From JAUMBM01 sp964645715 (GTDB lineage Bacteria; Bacteroidota; Bacteroidia; Chitinophagales; Saprospiraceae): 64,000 bases of DNA. The DNA lies in contig CAZYAO010000009.1 in assembly GCA_964645715.1 (NCBI GenBank), forward strand, positions 27,902 through 91,901, read 5' to 3'. The position numbers were made by a program, and so were the translations under genes. Every line of letters begins with the position of its first letter. Position 1 is the first letter of the stretch. Shown piece after piece: positions 26,151 to 35,276 of this stretch. A model generated the notes under the pieces. That model searched no databases. It was not told the origin of the DNA and saw only the letters and a program-made list of their open reading frames with translations.

Positions 26151-28592
26151 ATGAAAACGTCGCTGAATTGGCTCAAACAATATATTGATACAGATCTGAA
26201 TCCGGAAGATATGGGTGCCCTGCTTACCCGTATCGGCCTGGAGGTAGAGGGTATAGAAGAAATTGAACAAGTCAAAGGGGGACTCAAAGGCGTCGTAACG
26301 GCAAAAGTGCTCACTTGCCAGCGTCATCCCAATGCTGACCGCCTATCTGTCACTACTGTCGACATCGGCCAACCTGAACCACTACATATTGTCTGCGGTG
26401 CTCCTAATGTCGCTGCCGGTCAAATCGTGCTGGTCGCCACTGTCGGTACAACGCTATACCCCTCTTCCGGCGATCCCATCACCCTCAAAAAAGGGAAAAT
26501 CCGCGGCGAAGAGTCCAATGGTATGATTTGTGCTGAAGATGAACTGGGGCTGGGTCATAGCCACGACGGCATCCTCGTACTGCCCGCCGATACTCCTATA
26601 GGTATGCCTGCGGCCGAATATTTTCGCCTCAGCACCGATATCGTATACGAAATAGGCCTCACACCCAACCGCTCGGATGCTACCAATCACCTGGGCGTTG
26701 CCCGCGATCTCCGCGCCGCACTGGCAGCCAACTACGGCTACACGGCACCACTCAGGCTTCCCGATATCGCCTCTTTTGATACCCCCGATCACAGCCTGCC
26801 CATCCAGGTGACTGTGGCTGATGCCACTGCCTGCCCTCGTTATGCAGGCCTCACCATCACAGGCCTCACCATCGCAGATTCTCCTGACTGGCTCAAACAG
26901 CGCCTGCAAGCTGTAGGTGTCAGACCCATCAATAATGTCGTAGATGTTACCAATTTTGTACTGCACGAACTTGGGCAGCCTTTGCATGCTTTTGACTACG
27001 ATGCGATCACTGATAAAAAAATCATTGTTCAAACGCTTCCTGCCAACACACCTTTTGTCAGTCTCGACGAGGTTGAACGATCTTTGTACGCAGATGATCT
27101 GATGATTTGCGACGGGCAAAATAAGCCTATGTGCATGGGGGGCGTTTTTGGGGGAGCAAAAAGCGGTGTCTCAGCAGCTACCACAAGCATTTTTCTGGAG
27201 TCTGCACACTTCGATCCCAAGTTCATCCGCCGGTCCAGCATGCGGCACAACCTACGCACAGATGCTGCTAAGGTCTTTGAAAAAGGCAGCGATCCCAATA
27301 TGGTAGTGTTTGCGCTGAAACGCGCTGCACTGCTGATTTGTGAACTCGCAGGAGGTTACATAGCTTCTCCGGTCGCAGATGTTTATCCGCATACCATTGA
27401 ACCTGTACGCATACCTGTCCGATTTGCACGCATCAATCAGGTCATAGGTATGGAACTGGACCGCGCACGCGTGCTGGCCATCCTCGAAGCGCTGGAAATG
27501 GAAATTATCGACCAGACAGAAGAATCGATGCTCGTCGCTGTGCCCACAAATAAGGCAGATGTTCTGCGGGAAATTGATGTCATTGAGGAAATTCTGCGCA
27601 TCCATGGTTTCAATAATGTGCCTGCCCCCGGTAGGTTGTCAGCTTCCATGGCCATCGCTCCCGAACCAGATCCCGTGCGAGTGCGCAATCTTATTGCTGA
27701 TATGCTCACCGCTACCGGCTTCCACGAAATGATGGGCCTCAGTCTGTCTGAATCCAGATACTACCGCGATGTCCTGCCTCTACCCGATGAGTCACTGGTG
27801 TACGTCAATCATACGGCCAATGTACAGCTGGACATTATGCGCCCCGAGATGGTATTCACCGGGCTCGAAGCCATTGTGCGAAGCCAAAATCGCCAGGAGA
27901 GTGACCTCCGCTTGTTCGAATTTGGACGTACCTATCGAAAAGACGGAGATACCTACCTTGAAACCAATCGACTGGCGCTGTATGTAACCGGCCGCCGCTG
28001 GGCTGAGAGCTGGCTGACCCAGGGCAAAAATGAAGAAAATTTCTTCTCTCTGAAAGGGGCAGTCAGACAGATTCTTGACCGGCTGGGCGTCGTTGGCTAT
28101 CAGGCATTTGACTATCAGGATGATCGTTTTGCCTACGGATTGCAATACAGACGCGGTCAGCAGGTACTTGTAACCCTTGGCAGCCTGCAACCCAAACTGC
28201 TCAAAGCCATGGATGCCAAGGGCAAAATTATGTACGCAGATTTTAACTGGGATGCCGTCTTCGAAGCTCTGCCAAGCCGCAGGCTACAATTCAGGGAGCT
28301 TAATAAATTCCCCCTTGTTCGGAGAGATTTGGCCCTGGTAGTTGATAATTCCATAAAATTCAGCGATATTGCGACCGCTGCAGCTAAAACTGAAAAACAA
28401 CTGCTCAAGAGTGTCAATCTGTTTGATGTCTATACCAGTGAAAATCAGCTAGGCCCCGGCAAAAAATCCTATGCAATAAGCTTTATTTTTGAAAACCCTG
28501 AAAAAACCCTGCAAGACCATGAGATTGACAAAGTGATGAATAAACTGATTGATGTGTTTGCCACACAACTACAGGCACAAGTAAGACGTTAG
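26151..28592 (+). CDS. pheT: Phenylalanine-tRNA ligase beta subunit
   Basis: An 813-aa subunit that, with PheS, charges tRNA-Phe. Start ATG 26151 gives MKTSLNWLKQYI. The N-terminal EMAP/OB-like tRNA-binding domain (~40-150: VVTAKVLTCQRHPNADRLSV, GAPNV) is followed by the B3/B4 editing region (RYAGLTITGL, PINNVVDVTNFV, LDEVERSL), the B5 domain (PVRFARINQVIG ... TNKADVLREIDVIEEILRIHG), the catalytic-like core and the C-terminal FDX-ACB anticodon domain (FPLVRRDLALVVD ... AISFIFENPEKTLQDHEI). Length is normal. pheS is not in the window. It heads the pheT-coiled-coil-zapA-rny cluster. Confidence 0.97.
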   Translation: MKTSLNWLKQYIDTDLNPEDMGALLTRIGLEVEGIEEIEQVKGGLKGVVTAKVLTCQRHPNADRLSVTTVDIGQPEPLHIVCGAPNVAAGQIVLVATVGTTLYPSSGDPITLKKGKIRGEESNGMICAEDELGLGHSHDGILVLPADTPIGMPAAEYFRLSTDIVYEIGLTPNRSDATNHLGVARDLRAALAANYGYTAPLRLPDIASFDTPDHSLPIQVTVADATACPRYAGLTITGLTIADSPDWLKQRLQAVGVRPINNVVDVTNFVLHELGQPLHAFDYDAITDKKIIVQTLPANTPFVSLDEVERSLYADDLMICDGQNKPMCMGGVFGGAKSGVSAATTSIFLESAHFDPKFIRRSSMRHNLRTDAAKVFEKGSDPNMVVFALKRAALLICELAGGYIASPVADVYPHTIEPVRIPVRFARINQVIGMELDRARVLAILEALEMEIIDQTEESMLVAVPTNKADVLREIDVIEEILRIHGFNNVPAPGRLSASMAIAPEPDPVRVRNLIADMLTATGFHEMMGLSLSESRYYRDVLPLPDESLVYVNHTANVQLDIMRPEMVFTGLEAIVRSQNRQESDLRLFEFGRTYRKDGDTYLETNRLALYVTGRRWAESWLTQGKNEENFFSLKGAVRQILDRLGVVGYQAFDYQDDRFAYGLQYRRGQQVLVTLGSLQPKLLKAMDAKGKIMYADFNWDAVFEALPSRRLQFRELNKFPLVRRDLALVVDNSIKFSDIATAAAKTEKQLLKSVNLFDVYTSENQLGPGKKSYAISFIFENPEKTLQDHEIDKVMNKLIDVFATQLQAQVRR

Positions 28593-28618
28593 TAGTTGAA
28601 GGCAACAACCTCTGGTGT

Positions 28619-28915
28619 ATGAATATCCTGCAAGAGTTAACATCCATCAGCGCAAAAATATACCAGGTTGAGCAGTTATTGCGTTCGCTTAGCAACGAAA
28701 ATGAACGGCTCCGCCTGGAAAACGAAGTGCTGCAGTCTACCCTGGCGAGTCATGTCGAACTGCTGGAGAAGCTGCAGGGCCAATTGGAAAATACCCCGGA
28801 AGAAGCGGGGGGAATATGTAAGACATCAGCTTTACCAGTTCACAATATTCGCGCACAAATAAGCGATTGTCTGCGCGAAATGGAAAAGTGTATTCAGCTG
28901 CTGGAACAGCAATAG
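28619..28915 (+). CDS. Small coiled-coil protein between pheT and zapA
   Basis: A 98-aa protein not assigned to a named family here. Residues ~8-60 form a heptad-like coiled coil (VEQLLRSLSNENERLRLENEVLQSTLASHVELLEKLQGQL); a short linker with PEEAGG follows and then a second helix (IRAQISDCLREMEKCIQLLEQ). It lies 26 bp after pheT and 6 bp before zapA, so the three are very likely cotranscribed. Size, fold and place recall ZapB-type division factors, which are short coiled coils that bind ZapA in proteobacteria; this link is inference. Confidence 0.8.
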   Translation: MNILQELTSISAKIYQVEQLLRSLSNENERLRLENEVLQSTLASHVELLEKLQGQLENTPEEAGGICKTSALPVHNIRAQISDCLREMEKCIQLLEQQ

Positions 28916-28921
28916 GGTGCC

Positions 28922-29284
28922 ATGGAAGACCAAAAATTGATGACGCTAACCGTTTTGATTGCCGGTCGACCGTACCCACTGCGTGTACAAATCGGTGAGG
29001 ACGAGGAAATCAGAAAACTAGTCAGGGAGGTGAATGAGCAACTCAGCCACTTCCAAAAGATTTACCCCGACCGCGACAAGCAAGATTATCTGGCTATGTC
29101 CGTACTCACACTCGCCGTTGAACGCGCCAAACTCCAACAACAGCTGCAGGAATTATCCGCAGCTGAGGTAAATACACAACTAACTGGTATCCAAAACACT
29201 TTGGATAACTTGTTGCAAGCTGATCTTTCTTCCGTCCCTCCCAATAATACTCCGGCATTCTATTTATTGAACGAAAATCCATAA
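28922..29284 (+). CDS. zapA: Cell division protein ZapA
   Basis: A 120-aa protein. The N-terminal globular part LTVLIAGRPYPLRVQIGEDEEIRKLVREVNEQL is the ZapA head that binds FtsZ; YLAMSVLTLAVERAKLQQQLQEL starts the C-terminal coiled coil used for dimer and tetramer formation. ZapA bundles FtsZ filaments at midcell. It is placed 6 bp after the coiled-coil gene and 4 bp before rny. Confidence 0.92.
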   Translation: MEDQKLMTLTVLIAGRPYPLRVQIGEDEEIRKLVREVNEQLSHFQKIYPDRDKQDYLAMSVLTLAVERAKLQQQLQELSAAEVNTQLTGIQNTLDNLLQADLSSVPPNNTPAFYLLNENP

Positions 29285-29288
29285 AGGT

Positions 29289-30971
29289 ATGGAAATTGGA
29301 ATGGGACTGGTGATCGGTCTGGTGGTGGGCGCCGCTATCGGATATGCTGTTGTCCAAATGCTGGGAAAACGTACCCTGGCTGCACAAAGCGAGGAGCTCA
29401 ATGCCAAAATTGATCAGGAGATCAAAGAAGCCCGACTGACTGCCAAACGTATTGTCGATGAGGCAGAAACCAAGGCGGAAAAAACAATGTCGCAGGCAGA
29501 GCTTCACAATGAAAAAACCAAACAACGAAAAATTCAGGAGGCTAAAGAAAAATTCAATCGCTTCAAGTCAGAGTTTGATGCTCATAAAGCTGAGCAACTG
29601 GTAGAGCTCAAAGAACGCGAAATGGAGGTCAAAAGCCAGGAGGTTGAACTGCGTGCCAAGCTCGAAAAAATCGAAGACCAACGCAAACAGCTGGATCAGC
29701 TCAAACTGGAAGTTGATGCCAAAAATGATGAGATCCGCGTAGCTCGTGAAAATCTCGACACTCAATTGAAAATTGTCGCCAAGAAGAAGGAGGAGCTAGA
29801 AAACGCCAGCGAACGCCACATCAAGGAACTGGAAAGTGTCGCTCGCCTTACCGAAGGGGAAGCCCGCGAACAATTGCTGGAAGCTGTGAGGGGTAAGGCC
29901 GAAAATGATGCCATGGTCATTGTCAAGGATACCATCGAGCAGGCTAAGCTCACAGCCAATAAGGAGGCAAAGAAGATTGTCATCCAGACCATCCAGCGTA
30001 TGTGCGCAGAGTACACCATCGAGAATACAGTGTCCGTCTTCAACCTCGAATCAGATGACATCAAAGGTCAAATCATCGGGCGAGAGGGGCGGAATATTCG
30101 CGCACTTGAAGCGGCAACCGGTGCCGAAATTATCGTTGATGATACACCTGAAGCGATCGTTATCTCTAGCTTCGATCCAGTACGCCGCGAAGTAGCTCGC
30201 CTGGCACTCAAGCGCCTGGTAGCCGATGGTCGTATTCACCCCGCACGTATCGAGGAAGTTGTACTCAAAGTACGCAAACAACTCGATGAGCAAATACAGG
30301 AAATTGGCGAACGAACGGTCATAGAACTCGATATTCACGGCCTCGATCCTTATCTGGTCAAAATGGTGGGTCGTATGCGGTTCCGATCTTCCTACGGTCA
30401 AAACCTGCTCAAGCATTCAATCGAAACGGCCAACCTCTGCGCAGTTATGGCTGCCGAACTGGGTATGAGCCCCAAGCAAATCAAGCTTGCTAAACGGGCG
30501 GGACTGCTACACGATATTGGCAAGGTCTCCGAAGAGCAGAGCGAGCTTTCTCATGCTCTCCTCGGCATGAAGCTGTGCGAGAAATATAATGAGCATCCGT
30601 CTGTATCTAATGCCGTCGGTGCACACCACGACGAAATTGAGATGAATAACCTCATCTCTCCCATCATCCAGGCTTGTGATGCCATCTCAGGTGCACGCCC
30701 CGGAGCAAGACGCGAAATCCTCGAGAGCTATCTCAAGCGTATCAACGAACTTGAAGAGCTGGCTATGGCACACGAGGGAGTTCAAAAGGCTTATGCCTTG
30801 CAGGCAGGTCGTGAACTGCGGGTAATCGTTGAGGCGGAAAAAGTGTCCGACCAGTTTGCTGATGATCTGTCCTTCATGATTTCTCAGAAAATCCAGTCGG
30901 AAATGCAATATCCTGGCCAGATAAAAGTTACGGTCATTCGTGAAAAGCGTGCCGTAGCTTACGCTCGCTAG
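29289..30971 (+). CDS. rny: Ribonuclease Y
   Basis: A 560-aa membrane-anchored endoribonuclease that starts mRNA decay. One N-terminal helix (residues ~5-25, GLVIGLVVGAAIGYAVV) is followed by a long charged coiled coil (to ~230), a KH domain with the GREGRNIR loop (~262-270), and an HD domain with HSIETAN and LLHDIGK (HD at ~407-408) and a final VIREKRAVAYAR end. Length is slightly above the usual 520 because of the coiled coil. Start ATG 29289 follows zapA by 4 bp. Confidence 0.97.
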   Translation: MEIGMGLVIGLVVGAAIGYAVVQMLGKRTLAAQSEELNAKIDQEIKEARLTAKRIVDEAETKAEKTMSQAELHNEKTKQRKIQEAKEKFNRFKSEFDAHKAEQLVELKEREMEVKSQEVELRAKLEKIEDQRKQLDQLKLEVDAKNDEIRVARENLDTQLKIVAKKKEELENASERHIKELESVARLTEGEAREQLLEAVRGKAENDAMVIVKDTIEQAKLTANKEAKKIVIQTIQRMCAEYTIENTVSVFNLESDDIKGQIIGREGRNIRALEAATGAEIIVDDTPEAIVISSFDPVRREVARLALKRLVADGRIHPARIEEVVLKVRKQLDEQIQEIGERTVIELDIHGLDPYLVKMVGRMRFRSSYGQNLLKHSIETANLCAVMAAELGMSPKQIKLAKRAGLLHDIGKVSEEQSELSHALLGMKLCEKYNEHPSVSNAVGAHHDEIEMNNLISPIIQACDAISGARPGARREILESYLKRINELEELAMAHEGVQKAYALQAGRELRVIVEAEKVSDQFADDLSFMISQKIQSEMQYPGQIKVTVIREKRAVAYAR

Positions 30972-30997
30972 CAGATTGTCGCTGCTACTGTATCTCT

Positions 30998-31033
30998 AAG
31001 GGGGGGAAGCTGCCATGGCAGCTTTCCCCCCTT
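30998..31033. terminator. Hairpin terminator after rny
   Basis: A near-perfect palindrome: AAGGGGGGG ... CCCCCCTT outer arms (one G-T wobble) and AAGCTGCC/GGCAGCTT inner arms, about 16-17 bp. It lies between rny and the convergent DUF481 gene and is probably bidirectional. Confidence 0.75.
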
Positions 31034-31037
31034 GGCA

Positions 31038-31832
31038 TTACCACCTGAGTCGAAATCCCTGTTCAAATGCCTGTGCCCGCAGGCTTATCCCCGCAGGTGG
31101 TTGTGAGTCGTACAAAAAAGTATACCTGAAGGTTATCCTGATCCGGGCGCTCACAGCAAGTTCCAGGCTGGATTCATGGCTCACCCGATAGTCTGCCAGC
31201 AGGTCCATACGCGGCTGGTAGTAGGTGGTCATTATCCACTCGCCTGGTAGCCACCGTGGTAACTCTACAGTCGAGGAAAGATAGGTACTCCAACGGCCGT
31301 CTCGTCTCAATATGGGTACTGCTGCTGCTGTTTCTTCCTGCTCCAGCATGGCCGACAGTCCCCAGTACACCTGACTTTTGCCCTCCTTTAGGTTGATTTT
31401 CAGCCTCGATCCTGTCCCCAGCAGCAGGCGGTTCTGGATGCCCAATACCCTGTTGTGTTGCAGCTGTGCAAAAGCCTCCCAGCGAAGGGATTTAGATAAT
31501 TTTCTGTTGTATCGCAAGTGTCCGAAGCCTGCACGGGTAAAGGCTTTATCATTGGCGCGCGACAAGTCAAAATTGACCATCGCCAGCCACAGGTCACGGT
31601 AATCCTTGGATTTGAGCTGAAGCATGAGCGCGTTGCGCGTGACCAGCAACCTGTTGTTGTTGTTGTTTGTGTAATGAAATCCCAGATTCGCATAACCAGC
31701 AATGCGAGCCGAGTCACTGTGTATCCGGTTATTTTCCATGTTTACAATCTGCCCCTGGACGGTTGTGTACAGGAAGGCCGCCAGACTCATCACCATGCAG
31801 GATCTGAAGGTTGCTCGTTGCTTTGTATTCAT
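31038..31832 (-). CDS. DUF481 family outer-membrane protein
   Basis: Using ATG 31832 gives a 264-aa protein with signal peptide MNTKQRATFRSCMVMSLAAFLYTTVQG|Q. The rest is a series of amphipathic strands (LLVTRNALMLQLKSKDYRDLWLAMVNFDLSRAN, LRYNRKLSKSLRWEAFAQLQHNRVLGIQNRLLLGTG) with the family's typical W.AFAQ.Q.N......R.L.G.G pattern, ending ...FEQGFRLRW with a terminal aromatic as in outer-membrane barrels. DUF481 proteins are salt- or stress-induced barrels of unknown function. Transcription is divergent from the subtilase gene, with a double hairpin between them. Confidence 0.8.
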   Translation of the reverse strand: MNTKQRATFRSCMVMSLAAFLYTTVQGQIVNMENNRIHSDSARIAGYANLGFHYTNNNNNRLLVTRNALMLQLKSKDYRDLWLAMVNFDLSRANDKAFTRAGFGHLRYNRKLSKSLRWEAFAQLQHNRVLGIQNRLLLGTGSRLKINLKEGKSQVYWGLSAMLEQEETAAAVPILRRDGRWSTYLSSTVELPRWLPGEWIMTTYYQPRMDLLADYRVSHESSLELAVSARIRITFRYTFLYDSQPPAGISLRAQAFEQGFRLRW

Positions 31833-31876
31833 TGCAAAGGGTATTTTGTAATCATTAAGCTTATCCAGAGGCCGTC

Positions 31877-31922
31877 TCACAACACTCCTCTGGTGGCTGT
31901 CGCTACCAAAGGAGTGTTGTGA
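31877..31922. repeat. Inverted repeat in divergent promoter region
   Basis: TCACAACACTCCT / AGGAGTGTTGTGA, 13 bp, extended by TGGT/ACCA after one mismatch. It lies upstream of the DUF481 gene (minus) and of the subtilase gene (plus), where no gene ends. Confidence 0.7.
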
Positions 31923-31975
31923 ATTGATATTTATTTTTACTTTTTTTCAAAAAAGGCAAAAATAAGTATCAATTC
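31921..31975. repeat. Second, AT-rich inverted repeat adjoining the first
   Basis: GAATTGATATTTATTTTT pairs with AAAAATAAGTATCAATTC (18 bp, one G-T), enclosing a smaller T7/A6 dyad. It shares its first bases with the end of the repeat at 31877-31922. Confidence 0.7.
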
Positions 31976-32192
31976 AGTGTTTGTTTTGCAACAAAAGATA
32001 ACAAACTCCTTAATAAATAATCTCCCTACACCCAACGGAATAGTTTCTTGGTAAAGGTGCTATTTTTCAAGAAGGAACACTAAAAAACAGTTTTTCTGAC
32101 ACTTGCCAAACACTTTCTCTCGTTTGGACCTGCAATTTTGCAAAATGCTGTAATTTGCTGACGCACTTTTTTACAAGACAAAATTATTTCCC
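31976..32192 (+). other. AT-rich leader of the subtilase gene
   Basis: About 220 bp, rich in A and T, with no gene. Probably contains the promoter of the subtilase gene; candidate TTTG boxes at 32123-32126 and 32054-32157 are not at canonical spacing, so no promoter is assigned. Confidence 0.3.
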
Positions 32193-33968
32193 ATGCTTAC
32201 TGGCAGCTACCGCCTTTCCTTATTCATACTGCTCCTTTCTTCAGCAGCCTTTATGGCGAGCTCATCCCCGCTATGGCAACAAAAAATAGCACCGGAATTG
32301 CTGGCAGTACTTGAAAATGGTCAGGAGCAGGAAGTACTAATCGTATTATCCAAAAAAGCAGACCTGCACTTTGCACACAGTATAAAAGGCAAGGAAGCCA
32401 AAGCGCGCTGGGTCCATAATACCCTTCTGCAGACCGCCCGGGAAAGCCAGCAGCCTGTCCGTTCTTTATTGACGCGCCACGGGCGGCCCTTTCGGGCTTT
32501 CTACCTGGTCAATGCGATATATACACGCATAGATCTGCCGCTGGCTCGTCTGCTCGCTGCCGACCCTGCAGTAGCCAGCATTCAGCCCAACCCCTGGACT
32601 CCTTTTGACGCACCCCTGCGTGAGCAGCCCACAGGACAGGGGCGGGTACTACTCGAGTGGGGTGTTGAACGCATCAATGCCGATGATGTGTGGGCGCTCG
32701 GATTCAACGGACAGGGTGTTGTTATCGGTGGGCAGGATACTGGCTATGCCTGGGATCATCCTGCCATCCGTAACCAATACAGAGGCTGGAACGGTACCGA
32801 GGCCAACCATCACTACAACTGGCATGATGCCATCCATGCCATAAGTCCTCTGCATGGCGATACCACCCTCAATCCAGCCAGCAATCCCTGCGGCCTGAGT
32901 ATCCCTGTACCTTGCGATGACAACAACCATGGCACCCATACCATGGGCACGATGGTAGGCGATGACGGCCAAGGCAATCAGATTGGCGTGGCTCCCGGAG
33001 CAAAGTGGGTAGGCGTGCGCAATATGGAGCGAGGCTGGGGAAGCCCCGCCTCCTACATTGAAAGCTTTGAGTGGTTTTTGGCTCCCACCGACCTCGAGGG
33101 CGAAAATCCACGCCCGGAACTCGCACCGCATGTCATCAACAACTCCTGGGGCTGCCCGGCTATGGAAGGCTGTAATCCTGACAACTGGGCACTCATGAAC
33201 CAAGCGATTGAGGCCCTACGCGCAGCCGGCACTGTCGTCGTGGTATCGGCCGGCAACAGTGGACCCGGCTGCGGCAGTGTATCAGACCCTGCCTCTATTT
33301 TTGAAGCATCCTTCACCGTTGGTGCAACACGCTTCAACGATACCATCGCTGGCTACAGCAGCCGGGGGCCCGTTATTGCCGACGGCAGCCTGCGGTTGAA
33401 ACCCGATGTGACAGCTCCTGGCAGCAATGTACGTTCCTGCATACGCAATGGGCAATATGCTGCTTTTTCCGGCACCAGTATGGCAGGGCCTCATGTCGCC
33501 GGTGCCGTAGCCTTACTCATCTCGGCAGTTCCTCAGCTTGCTGGCGAAGTTGACACCATTGAAGCTATCCTGCGCAGAACTGCTGTCCCCAAATTCAGTA
33601 GTCAGGACTGCAGTGGTATCTCCGGACTGGACTACCCCAATGCTGTGTATGGATATGGCAGAATAGATGTCCTGGCTGCCGTACTCGAAGCGCAGCAGGT
33701 CATCAGCAGAACAAATGAATTTGCTGCAACGGATGTTCCTTTTATTTCTCCCAATCCGGTGGGTGACTGGCTACGGATTTCCTGGAAGGAAGCCAATGCC
33801 TGGACCCTGCTGGAAGTTTGGAGTATGGACGGACGGCTTGTTTGCCGACAGGCAGTTCAGCAAGGCAACTACACAGAACTGTCTGTAAGGCAGCTTAGTG
33901 CAGGTACTTACATTTACAGACTCAGCAGTGACCGACAGTCAACGACCGGCAAATTTGTGCGCAACTGA
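32193..33968 (+). CDS. T9SS-exported subtilisin-like serine protease (S8)
   Basis: A 591-aa preproprotein. Signal peptide to ~residue 25; I9-like propeptide (~residues 30-125, QEVLIVLSKKADL, LVNAIYTRIDLP). Catalytic triad: Asp in GGQDTGYAWDHP (~182), His in NNHGTHTMGTMVG (~247), Ser in FSGTSMAGPHVAGA (~430); oxyanion Asn in VSAGNSGPG. The C-terminal ~80 residues form a type A sorting domain (FISPNPVGDWLRI ... LSAGTYIYRL ... GKFVRN). Secreted or surface-attached protease for nutrient proteins or cargo maturation. Confidence 0.93.
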   Translation: MLTGSYRLSLFILLLSSAAFMASSSPLWQQKIAPELLAVLENGQEQEVLIVLSKKADLHFAHSIKGKEAKARWVHNTLLQTARESQQPVRSLLTRHGRPFRAFYLVNAIYTRIDLPLARLLAADPAVASIQPNPWTPFDAPLREQPTGQGRVLLEWGVERINADDVWALGFNGQGVVIGGQDTGYAWDHPAIRNQYRGWNGTEANHHYNWHDAIHAISPLHGDTTLNPASNPCGLSIPVPCDDNNHGTHTMGTMVGDDGQGNQIGVAPGAKWVGVRNMERGWGSPASYIESFEWFLAPTDLEGENPRPELAPHVINNSWGCPAMEGCNPDNWALMNQAIEALRAAGTVVVVSAGNSGPGCGSVSDPASIFEASFTVGATRFNDTIAGYSSRGPVIADGSLRLKPDVTAPGSNVRSCIRNGQYAAFSGTSMAGPHVAGAVALLISAVPQLAGEVDTIEAILRRTAVPKFSSQDCSGISGLDYPNAVYGYGRIDVLAAVLEAQQVISRTNEFAATDVPFISPNPVGDWLRISWKEANAWTLLEVWSMDGRLVCRQAVQQGNYTELSVRQLSAGTYIYRLSSDRQSTTGKFVRN

Positions 33969-34023
33969 CGACAGGGCAGTCGTTGGCGCCCGCAATCTTA
34001 TATCATCGAAAAAGGAGATACCC

Positions 34024-34263
34024 TCAATGACTATGGCAGCTTGCTTTGATAGCCTCTACCAGTATATCAGAAGGCTTTTGGGAGGGTAATTTTCGCCTAA
34101 GGAAGGCACGAAAATGATTTTCGTCAGAAAGGGAAGCAATTGTCTCAAACACTGGGTCAGCAATGGGGATCTCCTCATGTTTGCTGTTCGACAAGTTATC
34201 ATCTGTACCCGGAACGACGCGGGACGCTACAACTGAAAGATGCTGATTTTTCATCTTAGTCAT
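34024..34263 (-). pseudogene. Probable remnant of an anti-sigma factor gene
   Basis: A 79-codon frame downstream of the ECF sigma gene. Its last ~30 residues (ENHFRAFLRRKLPSQKPSDILVEAIKASC) resemble the C-terminal tail of the small zinc-finger anti-sigma factors that follow SigH-type sigma genes in Bacteroidota. The expected N-terminal HxxxCxxC zinc finger is missing. Between the sigma stop (34498) and this frame there are stops in all useful frames, and a CWLPC-like fragment sits in another frame (about 34271-34285). This suggests a frameshifted, decayed gene; an intact but unusual protein cannot be excluded. Confidence 0.4.
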
Positions 34264-34497
34264 TTTTACATGGCAGCCAACAATCCTGAACCCCCGGACT
34301 CACTCCCCCTTGCAGATCCTACAGACAGGCGACAGCCGGCAGAAAAATGTTTTCTTTCATCTTTCTGCCAGCTGATTGACCCTTTCTGTCTTCTGTGAAC
34401 TGCTGCAACATGCTTTGAGGAGCTTACTCCGGCCACGAGAATCTCGATGAATTCCCGTAGTATGGGCCTTTCAACCGCAACTGCCGGATGGTAGAAG

Positions 34498-35091
34498 TTA
34501 ATGTTTGATGCTGCGGTAATTGGTATATCCTTCCTTGTGTGCAAAGCCCGCTAAGGCCTCACCCAAGATCAACCTGGCTCTGTGGAGACGCGAGCGAACA
34601 GTACCGATGGGTACTTCGAGCATCTCCGCAATTTCTTCATACTTAAAGTCCTCCAGATCCGCCATGATAAGCACTATGCGGTACTCTTCCTTGAGCTTTT
34701 GCAAGGCTTCCAGCACCTCATCACTGAGCAGATGCTCCCAACTTTCAATATCTGATGTGAGATACTCTGGCGACTGGGCGCTACCGTTTTCTTCCTCTCT
34801 GATTGTTTCCGCCACCTGCTCGAAGTCCACTTCCTGCGGGCGATTTACACGGCGGCGGTATTCATTGATGAAGTAGTTCTTTAGGATGGTAAACAGCCAC
34901 GCCTTAGGATTAGATCCTTCCTGATACCTGCCAATAGACTTGATAGCACGCAGGTAAGTCTCCTGCACCAAATCTTCCGCTTCCTCCCGACTCCCTGTCA
35001 GGTGATAGGCAAAATTGTACAGCGGATGGATTACCGGAAGCAGCTCATGCTCCAGTATCTCTTGGTTGTCACGTTGAATCATCGTTTCCAT
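34498..35091 (-). CDS. ECF-type RNA polymerase sigma factor (SigH-like)
   Basis: A 197-aa sigma-70 family factor. Region 2 is clear: LYNFAYHLTGSREEAEDLVQETYLRAIKSI, then YQEGSNPKAWLFTILKNYFINEYRRR. Region 4 is EALQKLKEEYRIVLIMADLEDFKYEEIAEMLEVPIGTVRSRLHRAR with the helix-turn-helix GTVRSRLHRAR. An acidic linker separates them. Such factors direct core polymerase to stress regulons and are normally held by a cognate anti-sigma; here the downstream partner looks damaged. Start ATG 35091; M4 is an alternative. Confidence 0.93.
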   Translation of the reverse strand: METMIQRDNQEILEHELLPVIHPLYNFAYHLTGSREEAEDLVQETYLRAIKSIGRYQEGSNPKAWLFTILKNYFINEYRRRVNRPQEVDFEQVAETIREEENGSAQSPEYLTSDIESWEHLLSDEVLEALQKLKEEYRIVLIMADLEDFKYEEIAEMLEVPIGTVRSRLHRARLILGEALAGFAHKEGYTNYRSIKH

Positions 35092-35276
35092 GGCGTAGGC
35101 AGCTGTTTATTTGTTGACGCGGGACTTCCCCCCGCGCACTTCTTATAACGCAGTAGACAAAGCAAGTAATGTACGTACCCGCCAAATAGTTCCCGATGAG
35201 CACATTTTTTTTGATAAAGTCCCATCAGCCTGCACCAACAGAGCCGAAAGCAAAATTTGGCCGGGCGCTCTCCTTC

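Noticed and set aside
33989..34001. CCCGCAATCTTAT shared with the 28-bp repeat at 54753
   Set aside because: Only 13 bp match with no similar flanks; compatible with chance.
34266..34544. 92-codon frame overlapping the sigma factor end
   Set aside because: It overlaps the sigma gene by 47 bp and its sequence is low-complexity (Ser/Gly/Ala/Arg), unlike any anti-sigma factor.
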